This document shows, piece after piece, positions 9,400-20,009 of a stretch of DNA of 48,501 nt. The stretch covers positions 1 to 48,501 of the forward strand of contig CAICTM010000793.1 of assembly GCA_903772945.1 (NCBI GenBank), read 5' to 3'. The DNA comes from Seminavis robusta. Taxonomy: Eukaryota > Bacillariophyta > Bacillariophyceae > Naviculales > Naviculaceae. The notes beneath the pieces were generated by a model. The model saw only the letters and a program-made list of their open reading frames with translations, was not told the origin of the DNA and made no database searches. Each line of letters opens with the position of its first letter. Position 1 is the stretch's first letter. The translations under genes were made by a program, and so were the position numbers.

Positions 9400-11635
9400 C
9401 TACGTGTACCATAAGGAAAAGACAGAAATGGATCTGATGGTGGAAGTTTGATACGATGGTGGAAGTTTGGCATTGGAAGGAAGGGTGGTCGTAGTATTTC
9501 AAAGAAAGAAAGAAAATGGAGAACATTTTCGAGTGGATCCGAAAAACAAGAAGAAGTTCTACCGAGTTGCGGAGCATGAAACCAACATGATGACACCTCT
9601 TCCAACGGCAACATGAAGACACCGCTTCCAATGGCGACTAATTTCCCCCAGTATCATACCGTAAAATGCAACGAATACGTAACGAATAACAACAGTCAAT
9701 TATGGATGTAGATGTGTGAGATGTGTGTGATATGTGATTTGGGTTTGGACGACCACGATAGTCTGTCTATGTCACCTTGATCTGAAAATTTTGAATCGTC
9801 AACACAAACTGAGTTGATAAAACCCAAAAAGTGTGTGTTTGATACCGCCATTTGAAATAAATTATTACCATGAAGGACGCCGAAAGGTGCAGATTGATTC
9901 TGCTGCATCCAGCACCTCGATGGCGTGGAGAGCATCTATCTACAATACTTGCAGAAGCAAAAGTTTTTTCATGGCATCCCATGTTTCAATCGCAACTCCG
10001 AAATATCCACCCAGACGAGTACACTATGGTCGTACCATTGGCCACTGCTTTGTGAACTCATTGGGGGCCTCTTCTTTCGTACCGGTACAGTAGTACCATT
10101 TAGTTCAGCCTCCAAACTGGTCACCGCGGGTGGAGCAGTTGTGGGCACCACGATGGGCTCCAAAATAGAACACAGTAGCAGGACAGAAATATTGTTTCGA
10201 TACGGTGCTCTAGTCTACTAGTACGCTATGCTCGTAATCGCTACGCTCCCATCCCATTCGATGCGATCCTCGTTGTGGTGCGGGCCTGACCAGAGCGTGG
10301 AAGTTTTGATGGGAATAGCAGCCCTGTTTGTCTCATGATTGGATTTGGTCATTAATAGAACGTCATCGTAATGGGCACTGCGCCAGGGTTTGTTCAACTT
10401 TGGCAGATGATGCAAGGTGGCAACCATGAAAGCAACTGCAACCTGGGATTTCTGGCAATTGCGACTTCTTGGTCTGGCTCTACTAGCTAGTAGAAATCCA
10501 GCCAGGAGCTGGCTAGCTCTTGCTTGAGTGGGGCAGATATCAAAGAAAGCCCGAGGAAGGCCGAGCTCAGGAAAAGAAAGGGAAATTGGGAGTTAGGTTT
10601 GGGGGGGATTAGGCAAAAAACAAAAAGCTGGATACAGTGTCTACCCGATTTATGTTTGCTCTGACGGCAGTCTGACGTTGGTGCGTTGGTGCAGTCATCA
10701 CTCGAAGTCCAGTTCTAACTCTGGCTACTATGGTTTTCTTTGATCCTTGATCCCTTTCTTGGTCCTGTATGTACCGGCAGGGGAGCTGGGAGAGGGGAGA
10801 GAGCATTGTCGCAAGATTGTAAAGATGCCTTCCCCGCAAGTAGTATACTGCATCGCTTCCAAGAATCTTGATTACCAAAAACGCACTGTGCTGGTACCAG
10901 TGTACCAGTCCAGCACCAGGGACTACTAGCTACCGGTACGAGTTAGTACAGCGTACAGGCTAGCTAGCTCCAGGAGCACGGTGCGTGGACATCATCTATC
11001 TAAATATCATTCTGCTGTAATCGGAGTCTCGGAGCTTAGAGCTGAGTGGAGAGTGGTGTTATTAACAGTGGAGTTCAACAATATGAACAGAATAGTTGTC
11101 GTCATGAACATTATATAATTCCAGAATCAGCGGGTAAAGATGGTCTCACAAAGAGTTAAATCAATTAGTTCGCCACCATCCCGAAAAAAGAGCCGTAGAG
11201 TCATCAAACGGGCATAATTAAGGGCCTTTAGGAAGCCCTCAGATAGAAAGAGATAGAGCTTCATTGCTTCAAGGGCATCTTCTGTTCCTCCAAAACGTCC
11301 AAAACAGCTTCCGAAACCGAATCACTAACTATCGCTGAGAACTTACTTGGTTTGCTCGTGGTTGCTCTATGTCTTCTTTCCTGTACTGGCATTGTGATAG
11401 GTGATACGTCCTTTAACTACCGATGTTCTCTTACATAAGTTCAATTATGACTGCTTGGTAACGTTACTGGGCAGTTTCCAAGCGTTCTTGCAAATCCAAA
11501 ATCCAACATCGCCGCAACGCCGCTAGCTTGCCAGTTTGAAGCTCACAATTTTGATTCCAAGCACTAATCAGCTGGCTAACCCCCAACCAACGAACCGCTC
11601 CATCCAATCTAGCCATCTAGCGTCGTCCAGCAATC
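9400..11635. other. Gene-poor interval
   Basis: No gene supported in 2.2 kb. Two small direct repeats follow gene C: GATGGTGGAAGTTTG occurs twice near 9437-9470, and an ACATGA(T/A)GACACC..CTTCCAA unit occurs twice at about 9585-9633. CTAGCTAG and GTACCGGTAC palindromes occur near 10490 and 10920-10970. ORFs around 9696-10440 overlap on both strands with no domain. Confidence 0.5.
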
Positions 11636-12295
11636 ATGGGTTTCCTTTCTTCCATATTCAAAAAGACCAAAAAGACCAAGTCTTCTTCCTCCAAGCAGAA
11701 GAAGCGCAGGTCCACCAAAACAGATCCTACCGAGGCAGCGGCCACAGCGTCCTTGTTGAGTATCGGCTCCGAACACAGCGAAACCGTTCTGGCCCAGGAG
11801 GACCCCATTCCTTCTAATGCATCAGAGGAGCTCCGAGTTGTGAGAGAGTGGATCCGTGCCAAGGATGAGCACAACATTGAAAAGATGCAGGAGTTGACAG
11901 GAGAGGGATGTTTCTTCACATTCACGGATTCTGAAACTGAGATGCCGGCTAGTGAGTTCTATGGAGCAGTGAATGAGACCATTCAGTCTTTCCCAGATAT
12001 TCACTTCTTCTGGAAGTCCATGAAGGTGCAGGGCCCTTCCACGAACAAGAGCAAAGCTGGCATGGTTGTTGTAGTCAACGACTACTATGGGATTGGAAAG
12101 CACACAGGAAAAGCTTATGGTTTTGGCCCTTACCCTCCAGTGGAGCCAACTGGCAAGACAGTGAGAGATGAGAACATTGAGTTCACTTTCACGGTGAGCG
12201 ATGGTAAGATTGTGGATGCCACCATCTATGCATTTGGGGAGTTGGTTGGTCCTCCTGGGTTCTACACCAAGATTGGCGGTGTCATCTTATTCTGA
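11636..12295 (+). CDS. NTF2-like/SnoaL-fold protein with basic N-terminus
   Basis: 219 aa, intronless. The ATG at 11636 sits in the context ATCATGG. Residues 1-30 begin MGFLSSIFKK and are very rich in K and S. Glycine at position 2 with nearby serines and a polybasic stretch fits N-myristoylation and membrane association, which is a prediction. Residues about 65-210 look like the SnoaL/NTF2-like fold: a first helix LRVVREWIRAKDEHN, a segment with FFTFTD, a WKSM strand, then closing strands IEFTFTVSDGKIVDATIYAF. The fold serves as a ligand pocket or enzyme scaffold in many proteins, and no catalytic residues can be assigned here. No close neighbour suggests a pathway. Confidence 0.75.
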   Translation: MGFLSSIFKKTKKTKSSSSKQKKRRSTKTDPTEAAATASLLSIGSEHSETVLAQEDPIPSNASEELRVVREWIRAKDEHNIEKMQELTGEGCFFTFTDSETEMPASEFYGAVNETIQSFPDIHFFWKSMKVQGPSTNKSKAGMVVVVNDYYGIGKHTGKAYGFGPYPPVEPTGKTVRDENIEFTFTVSDGKIVDATIYAFGELVGPPGFYTKIGGVILF

Positions 12296-13613
12296 GTATC
12301 TTGAGTCCTCTATCCCCTTGCAACAGTTCATAATTCCTTCTTCCGCAGCTTTAGTACTAAGTTCTACTAGGTTCGTGATATCATTTATTATTGCTTGTTT
12401 TCCATGCCAATCAAACTTGCGGTGGGTGTTGTAACCTCCCCTTGTAGACACAACTCCAACAGCCCCTGTTGCATCTGATAGGAACCAATGGTTTGATATG
12501 CCAGGCGGTTCCATAGAAAATGCTCTGCAGATAGCTCTGGCCGCTGCTGTTGCTCAGCTGTGTTCGTGCACTAGTTTGTGTATGTAGTTATACTGCATCT
12601 AGGCAACCGGGTTGACTCTCACGCAAGCCCTTGACGCATTGCAGTAGTAGAGAGTCCTTCCCCCAAAAGGGCGGGTAAGGGACCCTCTAAGGTTGACCAA
12701 ACCAAACAAGTATCGAGACTCAGACTTATGCATGCCATCCAGATTGATAGCAGTACCCTGCTGTGAAGAGCCGCAAGGGGCTCCTCCTCCCATGGAATAT
12801 CCCATGTGGCTACAGATTTGCTTGCCATGAGTTATCCAGGATTCGCTGCAACAGTGATTTTGGGATACTGCTACTGCTGACAGCAGAAATGCGGCCGTTT
12901 CCTGCCCGCACTCGTTACATGACAATTGGCACACTGCCTTCTGCATTCCAAAGCTCTGCCTTGATGCCATATAGGGTGCCACCATCGGATGCTCTGTTTG
13001 TCCGCTGTTCTTCTTTCCTCTTCTAAAAAAAGTTCTGGATATCACCACTGTAGGGTGCAACCAACTCCAAGCGCGCCATGGCATCCATCGTGTCGGTTAA
13101 CAGCACACCCGCAGAATAACCTGGACTAGCAACAGCAAACAAGGAAACCCCTTACCAGGTACCGAGGAAGATGAGAAGCAGTCTAGCAGGAAGCGGGAAA
13201 CTATGTACCGTGTGAACAGCACTTTGCGACCCCAGGTGTCACCACGTCGGATAGCACTCGATACAAGAAGGGACAGGATGCCCCGAACAATACTACGGTG
13301 ATACCTCGCAATTTCCTCCAAGAATGCCGAGTTGTGGAACCGTGAGAATAGATAGACGATAGATGACAGCGGGCAAGACCAGCTCGATGTTGTTGCTACC
13401 ATCCAATGGGGGAACACCGAAGTATCTGTTTGCGAGGCATCTGTCACCTCTGTCGGCTTCGGCGGTCCGGTTTGGAGAGTGATACCAGCAAGAAGAGGGG
13501 TTGTCTGTTGACGAGAGATCAAGAGATGTCCTTGAGTTGGCGGCGCCATCAAACAAAAAGTCGCATCTACTAAGGATTCTCTACAAACTACAAGCTGCCA
13601 CACCATCTTGCCA
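12296..13613. other. Interval downstream of two convergent genes
   Basis: Holds the 3' flanks of the SnoaL-like gene (plus) and the eIF1 gene (minus). A minus-strand ORF at 13084-12599 (161 aa) and another at 13624-13097 overlap coding-looking fragments in other frames, but no domain is recognisable and the frames are broken by stops. They may be decayed sequence. I do not call a gene. Confidence 0.5.
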
Positions 13614-13949
13614 CTAGAATCCATGCATCACAATGCTCTTGGCGCGACATATCTGTTCGTCGACCAAAAATGTCCGGACTTGAATGCGTTGGTCTCCGCT
13701 CAGTTGAATAACTCGTTGTCCCGTATCCTCATCTCTTTGAATGGATCCGTTGCAGTTAAAGTTCTTCTTCCAAGCCTTGCAAATGCGTTTCATGTCCAAG
13801 CTTTCTGCCAATCCTGAAATACAAGTGATGCATTTTCTGCCACTCCGTTGCTGCACGCGAATATGGACCTTTTCCTCCAGAGCGGTGGCGTCTTGATCCA
13901 GAAAATCTGCGTCATCAAACGTGATAAATTGCATGCTGTCGGTCTTCAT
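13614..13949 (-). CDS. EIF1: Eukaryotic translation initiation factor 1 (eIF1/SUI1)
   Basis: 111 aa, close to the usual ~110 aa for eIF1. The SUI1 domain fills the C-terminal two thirds: HIRVQQRSGRK opens the domain, LAESLDMKRICKAWKKNF forms the helix region, then CNGSI, VIQLSGDQR and a terminal HGF, all hallmark positions of the family. eIF1 binds the 40S subunit near the P site and enforces AUG stringency during scanning. The start is the ATG at 13949 (context AAAATGA); a second in-frame ATG follows at 13934. The longer frame to 14141 is upstream flank with no family similarity. Several normally conserved positions differ (CITCISGLAES instead of TLTTVQG-type), so this may be a diverged paralogue rather than the main copy. 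Confidence 0.9.
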   Translation of the reverse strand: MKTDSMQFITFDDADFLDQDATALEEKVHIRVQQRSGRKCITCISGLAESLDMKRICKAWKKNFNCNGSIQRDEDTGQRVIQLSGDQRIQVRTFLVDEQICRAKSIVMHGF

Positions 13950-14549
13950 TTTGATTTGCTTTCTCTGTTGTATACTCAATCGGCTGCAGTAGGTTTGTGG
14001 TTGCCTTTGCTGTTCTGTGGGTCCCATGCGATGGTCCGTCGGAGCCAAACACACGACGAGAGTGGTTGCAAGTTTGGGCTCGAAACGTGGATACTGTACT
14101 GGTACCGGTACCTTGAGCTTAAAACGTGTAAGTGTCATCATTAAAATGTTAAATCGCCGAGCGGCAACATTGTGGCCACGTTATTATCTTAAAAAGGCCC
14201 AAGGAATCAACGAATGACCCCTGCTAACCTGTTGGGACAGCCAAGGCACAACCCGAACTGAACCGGCCACCATGCAGCCTCTTCCTTTGCAGAACTACTA
14301 GCTAGTTATTAGTAGTACTAGCTAGCTAGCCAACCGAGAAATGCCGGCCTGAGCCCAAGCAGAAAGGGTCACGCACCCAACAATTGGGCTTGCCCAAAAT
14401 GGATCGAGGCAAAGATACCCTTGCCATTAACCAAGCAAGCACCTACATCGGATGGCCAACGGCCAACGCCATCCAACAACACATACGTTTATATAAAAGA
14501 ATAAAGTTTTGTGGCACTTCCCAGTTGCGTTGTTGCGAATTAGTCGATA
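13950..14549. promoter_or_regulatory. Shared divergent promoter region
   Basis: A 600-bp spacer between eIF1 (minus) and the secreted Cys-rich gene (plus). It contains ACTGGTACCGGTACC near 14099-14111, CTAGCTAGCTAGCC near 14318-14331, and GCGGCAACATTGTGGCC at 14161-14177, a near copy of the palindrome at 30982-30998. No TATA box is certain; TATATAAAAG near 14490-14500 lies about 55 bp upstream of the plus-strand ATG and could be one. Confidence 0.4.
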
Positions 14550-15421
14550 ATGCGAGTGGTAGGAGTCTTGCTGATCCTTGCCGCTGTTGGCCGCACCTGT
14601 GGTAGACTGCAAGGACCAACACATGAGATCGAACTGACAGATGCAGAAGATGGCACTCCCCTGATATCTCCCTTTGAAGATGAAAACCTTCTGCCCGAAG
14701 AAGAAGATCCCAAAGAGGATCCGGCGCAACGAAGCTTGTTTAAAATCTTTGGAATGAAAGTTGGTGGCAGCGCCAGCGGCAGCGCTTCTGATTCCTCGGG
14801 TAAGTCGAAGGAGATACCCCAGCACCACCCACGAAAGTCGCTGCGTAGCGACAATGGAGACAGAAAATCCGTCTGATCTTTCTCTCTCCTTGTTCGTTCT
14901 ATTCTAATTTCTATTGCAATCCAGATTCAGCAGACGGTAAGAATGAAACCATTTTCCATACCATTACAAACTGTGAGAGCGAATGTGACCGGGACCATGG
15001 CGGCAAGGGTATTTACGTATGCCGCCATACACCCCCCGCTCTATTTGATGGAAAACCCAAGGTCACAAAGTGCATCAAACCAGACAGGGCTATAGAACAC
15101 GATAGCTGTGGTTGCTGTCACTATGGTTGTACTCCACGATGCCCCTGCAAATGCGAGGTGGGCCGCAAAGCGCCAAAGAAGAAGAAGAAGAGGTCGAGGC
15201 GTGAACGAATGCTGGGTGACAGCGACAGCGACGAAGAACCAGATCACGGTTGGTCTATGGTCATGTTCAATGATCCGAAATGGAAGATTTGCGTGCCAGA
15301 AGAAAGTTTAGATGTTCTGCTCCTAGCTGGGAATGCAAAGTGCGATTGGAGCTGCACACATGACCATCCCGATCCGCCTCTCAAGGCTCCTCCGCCCCCC
15401 GGTCCTCCGCCGCCCAAATAG
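14550..15421 (+). CDS. Secreted cysteine-rich protein, two exons
   Basis: Predicted 248 aa. Exon 1 is 14550-14799 and exon 2 is 14925-15421. The 125-bp intron has GTAAGT and a TTGCAATCCAG end. Residues 1-18 (MRVVGVLLILAAVGRTCG) form a signal peptide. Exon 1 then encodes an acidic E/D-rich segment and a G/S stretch. Exon 2 holds two spaced cysteine clusters: one with NCESECDRD and one reading SCGCCHYGCTPRCPCKCEVG. A K/R run (KKKKKRSRRER), an acidic DSDSDEE patch, three more cysteines and a proline-rich tail (PPPPGPPPPK) follow. I do not recognise the family; a wall- or matrix-associated secreted protein is the simplest reading. Splicing is supported by frame continuity and by codon-like sequence in exon 2 that has no start of its own. 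Confidence 0.72.
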
Positions 15422-16093
15422 GAGGCTGCTCCAGGAGGAGAGGAGCAGTCCAACTAGTAGTGTTTTCGTTGCAGAAAGTCATGGCAGCGTAGGCTTGCCA
15501 ATGCGCGAGGAGGATGAACCACTGAACATCTGGGTAGGTAGGAAGCACCTTTCTACTTCATTTTAGCACCATACCTCTGAATTCGACTATCTACATTTTT
15601 AAAAAGGAATGCCTTCACCATTTTTTCAGTGTAGCTTCCGGTCTGTAGATTTCGCACGTATGATCTGAACGCTGAATGGTATGTGACGGTGTAGACCTTG
15701 CGTTTGTTGCGATGATCTGAACTGTTCATGGTTGTCTCCTGCATCACCAAAGGTCTATGAAGGAAGCTGTCTCTTTGTTGTTGGCAGCTACGGTACGGTA
15801 CGGAAAAGGATACGGTAGGGTTAGCGCTACGTAGATCTGAAAGTCATCTGCGATCTTTGAAGATATCAGTTCCGGTACCGTACGGTAAGACTGTACCAGT
15901 AGCCTACCGTACGAAAAAGGTACCGTACGGTACCTTTTTGGCTGCTACTGCCATCCCACTTTGTGGTGGGACCATGCATGGTTTTGGTTCCACACCATTC
16001 CTATAACCAAGAAGTGACTGGTAAGGGCTACTCGACGAGACAACATCAGCAGGTGGAGCCAAAGGAAACCTTGAAGGTTCGTGCTTTGCAAGA
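15422..16093. other. Intergenic spacer rich in GTAC palindromes
   Basis: No gene seen. Numerous TACGGTAC/GGTACCGT motifs occur at 15790-15935, including the perfect 26-bp palindrome listed separately. The spacer lies directly upstream of the acidic secreted-protein gene. Confidence 0.6.
15914..15939. repeat. Perfect 26-bp palindrome
   Basis: The half AAAAAGGTACCGT is followed immediately by its exact reverse complement. It could extrude as a cruciform or bind a dimeric factor. It lies about 155 bp upstream of the ATG at 16094. Confidence 0.95.
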
Positions 16094-16791
16094 ATGTTGT
16101 CATCGGTTGTCTCTCGACTGTGTGCCATTGCTCTGGCAGCGACGGCAGTGCACTATGCTGTCATATCCATACCATCCAAGTTTCTAAGTCGAGCCGATAA
16201 AGCGATGTTTAATGCCTTGCGTCGACGAGGGGTTTTAGAATCATCGTCACTCCCTGGCAACGGGCGAGGGGCTGTTGGACAAGAACATCGAGCTCTCGAT
16301 GATGTCATGACTGTCCCACCGGCATGCAACTGCACATGTGCATTGTCATCATCTGTAGATGCGGATGAACGACCATATGAAGGTGTGGCCATGATCTCTC
16401 TGGACCGAGCTTTGGTTGAAGTGTTGGGCCAAGATGCTTCTATTTGTGTGTCAGCTCATCAAAGCTTGGGAATGATCATGACCACCACTGCCATGTGTGA
16501 TGAGACATGTGAAGCGTAAGAACCGCACCGTCTGGTTGATCCAGCGTGCCCTTGACTTATCGTCGGTCCTTGTCTTGTATGGCTGTGCTAACTGACATTA
16601 CATTGCCTCTTCACTTCAGAAATACCTCCAATGTACCCGGGGAAGGTGACGACAACGCCAGTGAATACGACCAAGGAGCCGTTAGTGACGACGAGGATGA
16701 TGACGAAATTGATTCAGGCGATCAAGACAATGACGACGAGACCTCGGATGATGATGATGATGATGATGATGACAAAGAGGAGAACCATTAG
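16094..16791 (+). CDS. Putative secreted/membrane-targeted acidic-tail protein, two exons
   Basis: Predicted 197 aa. Exon 1 is 16094-16515 and exon 2 is 16620-16791. The 104-bp intron has GTAAGA and CTTCACTTCAG ends, phase 2. The N-terminus (MLSSVVSRLCAIALAATAVH) looks like a signal peptide or organelle presequence. The middle has paired cysteines (PACNCTC and, later, CDETCEA). Exon 2 encodes an almost wholly acidic tail ending in a run of nine aspartates from a GAT repeat. No family recognised. The gene resembles its upstream neighbour at 14550 in having a signal peptide, cysteine clusters and one intron, but no alignment is evident. Confidence 0.6.
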
Positions 16792-17498
16792 AGCAAGTGC
16801 ACTCCTTACTACCATACTACCTTCCCTTCCTCGTTCTTTTTACTTTCCTGAAAACATAGCTATCCTATGCCTCCATGTTTTGCAATACTGCAGATCAAAC
16901 TTGCTTCTAGAAGTACCGTCCTTGCGATGCAACCTAGCTAGCTAGCAAGAAGACAAGATCTTTCTGGGGTGATCGAGCGATGAGGAACTCGGCCGAGCTC
17001 GGTCGCTCAAGAAGCTGCTCCCCGCATTAGTCTACCGGTACTGGTACCGATGCAGCCAGTTCCAATACGTCGGGGCGATTGAATCGAATCAAATCGAATC
17101 GAATCATTCGGGTTCTCAACCAAAAAATAAATGTTCTCTCCTACTACTAGCTAGAGATGGTAGATGCGGTAATACAAATCTATCCAAAGGTGTCTATTAT
17201 CCCATGTTTACCGCGACTACCTGGTTTTCAAAGGTAAGTACTCGTACTTCAAGGGCCTGCTGGGACCCCTGAAGCGGAAACAAAATAATGGTTGACACGA
17301 TCAGCTCGCACGATGGGCACAGGAAGCTACTGTTCGTCGCCGCTCTTCTGGTCTTCCCCTGCAACTGTTACCAGTACATGTACAAGCCATCCTCAGCCTC
17401 CACAAACGCTCCATAAATCCAATCGATCTGTTTTGCTGCGGCCATTGCTGTCTGACCAACACCAATCCAACACTACAAGAACCCCTTGACGCTACAGT
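16792..17498. other. Intergenic spacer with a short upstream ORF
   Basis: Contains CTAGCTAGCTAGC near 16935-16948, CTACCGGTACTGGTACC near 17032-17048 and an AATCGAATCAAATCGAATC microsatellite near 17081-17106. A 42-codon ORF at 17288-17416 has a hydrophobic stretch like a signal sequence (RKLLFVAALLVFPCN). It may be an upstream ORF or an unplaced first exon of the next gene; no splice join is convincing. Confidence 0.4.
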
Positions 17499-18095
17499 AT
17501 GCACTCCTTGCCGTTACCATACTCCACTCCACTTGAGAGGAAAGCAATCAATAAGCTTCAAAATGTCTTTTTGATTGTAGGGGTTCCAATGGGATGCATT
17601 GCTGCTCTTTGCTCATCATGGATCTTGAGGAAGCAATATGATGGAGAAACAACGAGTGATACTAGCGACACACAATCGAGTGGCCGTACTTTGGTGCATG
17701 TCGCTCTGATCGCTGTGATGATGCTTTGCATGTGGGGTATCCTATCAAAAAGCACATACCTGAGTCATCAGCCGTCTTCTTCTTGGCTACCACAGTTATT
17801 GCGGTTCATTTTGCTGGTTGATTACACAACCGGCTTATTGATTGGATCCATGACAGCTTGGATGCTGTGCTATGCAACACAAAAAGACGTTGCAACCACC
17901 AGCCCCTTGATAGTGACACTCTCGGGATTACTCTTCCTGTTTCTTTGTATACCTTTTCAACGATATGCTGCCTGGGATTTTCTAGTGGAGGAACAGAATA
18001 GACTGCTGGATGCCGCCACCAACACTGGTAGCATTATCCAGGCCGACAAGGACGACAACAAAACGCGACCAATGCTAGTGGCAAAAGTGGTGTAG
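17499..18095 (+). CDS. Four-helix integral membrane protein, unknown function
   Basis: 198 aa, single exon. Four hydrophobic segments are visible at about residues 22-44, 67-86, 100-125 and 135-155: VFLIVGVPMGCIAALCSSWI, LVHVALIAVMMLCMWGIL, LLRFILLVDYTTGLLIGSM and LIVTLSGLLFLFLCIPF. Loops are short, and the tail is hydrophilic with D and K. No motif identifies a family. The start ATG at 17499 has A at -3, and an in-frame TGA lies 12 bases before it, which fixes the start unless an upstream exon exists. Confidence 0.6.
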   Translation: MHSLPLPYSTPLERKAINKLQNVFLIVGVPMGCIAALCSSWILRKQYDGETTSDTSDTQSSGRTLVHVALIAVMMLCMWGILSKSTYLSHQPSSSWLPQLLRFILLVDYTTGLLIGSMTAWMLCYATQKDVATTSPLIVTLSGLLFLFLCIPFQRYAAWDFLVEEQNRLLDAATNTGSIIQADKDDNKTRPMLVAKVV

Positions 18096-18759
18096 ACTTG
18101 AGGCTTACGGCATGGACAGTTGAAGCTACTTAATTAACCAGCCATCGTCACGTATGTAGCATCTAGCCCTCAAACATACTAATAAGCACTGTGGTGTTTC
18201 AATGGTTCTGGCTGGATGGGTATCCGACGCCCTTGATAGTTAAACCTACTAAGAGCGGATATTTGTTGATGAAACCAACCAGGAATGACCTCGCAGAGCA
18301 AGACGCAACGACGGAGATGAATACTCCTTGAAGGCGCCATAACGTAGCGGTGGACTGGGGGCTTAGACGTCCAAACACTCGGTGGATTATGTGGCGAGCC
18401 CTCGTCAAATCACTCTCTACTAGCAACCGGTGCCAAGCTACTCTTCCACCCCAACAGCTCCTTGCTCTACTAGCTCTAGTAGAGCTAGCTGGGGAAAACT
18501 CTGGCATGAAACAGGACCACAGGTAGGGCAACACAAGCATTATTACAGCTCTACAAGCTAAGCAAAAGAGCAAAAGGAACAACGAGGAACACGAACAACC
18601 CGGAACACTCCGAGCTTGCTAGCTAGCTAGAACGCTAGAACCCTTGGAAGGTATTGGTACCGGTACCTGTACCGGTAGTACAGCGGTACCAAACCTCTCA
18701 CAAATCAATTCTACCACAAAAGATCCCAACAAAGCCAACCAAAGTCTTTTTAGAAAAAC
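18096..18759. other. Intergenic spacer
   Basis: No gene supported. It carries CTAGCTCTAGTAGAGCTAGC (about 18470-18489), a GCTAGCTAGCTAG run near 18616 and a GTACCGGTACCTGTACCGGTAG cluster near 18657-18678, about 85-100 bp upstream of the next ATG. Confidence 0.5.
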
Positions 18760-19832
18760 ATGCAGTTCCCTGCTTTCTCCGTTCTTGTCATTGCCATTTC
18801 CCTTGCTGCTTCCAGTGTTGCTGCTGGTACCTTTGTCCCCAAGCAGATGGCGGCTGAAGCTTCAACCTCGCCAACCAGCTTCATCAGCCCGAGTGGAGTC
18901 CTCGCCATTTCCCGTGGAGGCGCGATTGAGGCTACAGACGCAGCAAAAGTTCTTGGAGAAGTCTTGATAGCCGCAGGATTGGGAGTTGTCCTTGCTCCCA
19001 AACCAAACGCCGCAAGTGACGGTGACAGCAATGTCAGTCCAAAGAGTCTTGAGTTCCTTCGCCGGATTGGAGCCGTCGTTGCCGGAGCTGGATTGGCTGC
19101 AACCGCTGCTCTCTTTCGCGATTTGGATATTTCTGACATCCGAGCCTTGTCATTGATTCCTTTGATCCTCACCGTTGGGTCTGCTGTTTTGAATGACACG
19201 GCGAAGGAAACGAAGATGATGAAGGGACCAGATTGTCTTGTATGGCTTTTGTTTACCTCAACAATGATTTCTAACTTCATGGGCCTTGATGTGGGCAGTG
19301 GACTCTTCAAAGCCTCTTCTGTGCTCATAGCATTTTCTGGATACACGGCTCTCCTGGTTCCTAATCTTGCCTTGAAAATGTACCTGAGTGATGAAGTGCC
19401 CATGACAGGAGCAGAGAAGGCATTTTTTACATATGTGGGTAGCGCATTCGCTGCCTGGGGGACCTTTTTCGCCCACCTTGCTTGGTAAGCAAATAGATAG
19501 AGGGAACAGCCAACCAGGTGGGCCAGGAGCTAGGTTCTCGCCATACGCTTGTTTCGTTGGTTCCTTACAACAGGGGTGGAAAAGACCAATTGATTACAGG
19601 CATGGGACGTGGTGCCCTCATCGTTGTGCTTGGACTCATAAAGGCAAATTCATTGGCGGGGAGTTTAGCGCTTTTGGCAGTGCTGGATTGCCCACGCAGA
19701 TCGCATGGATGGTTTCACTCCCCGTTTTCGCTGCGCTCTTGCTCAAGTAAGCACTCGCTGGCTACCATACCACATGAGCCAGCTTTTGCCTTGCGAACAT
19801 TCTACCAAAAGCACGGGACAACGATCATCTGA
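18760..19832 (+). CDS. Multi-pass membrane protein with signal peptide, two exons
   Basis: Predicted 327 aa. Exon 1 is 18760-19484 and exon 2 is 19574-19832. The 89-bp intron has GTAAGC and a pyrimidine-rich TTCCTTACAACAG end. Residues 1-22 are a signal peptide (MQFPAFSVLVIAISLAASSVAA). Hydrophobic segments follow around LRRIGAVVAGAGLAATAALF, LSLIPLILTVGSAVL, CLVWLLFTSTMISNFMGL, ASSVLIAFSGYTALLVPN and AFFTYVGSAFAAWGTFF. The splice joins these to GMGRGALIVVLGLIKANSL in exon 2. Without splicing the protein would stop at 19488. Near 19680 another frame also looks membrane-like (GLPTQIAWMVSLPVFAALLL, stop at 19750), so the true C-terminus may be frameshifted. Family unknown; plastid or secretory targeting is possible but not shown. 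Confidence 0.68.
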
Positions 19833-20009
19833 AAAGAGCAACAATATCCACCGTATAGGGTACAGCCCCAATGATACTTGTCCCGATCCACCAATTGCAA
19901 TAAAACTAGAAAATGAAAACTGACTGTGAAGCTATACTTTAGAACCAAGCTATTCTATCCTCAATGCAAGATGAACCAACGCAGACAAGAGTTGTCGTGC
20001 AAAGCCATC

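Noticed and set aside
12599..13084. 161-aa minus-strand ORF with many cysteines
   Set aside because: No recognisable domain, and another frame over the same stretch looks as coding-like but is broken by stops. It may be decayed sequence, but I cannot support a gene.
16631..16945. Methionine-rich plus-strand ORF
   Set aside because: A frame-shifted reading of the GAT-rich exon encoding the acidic tail.
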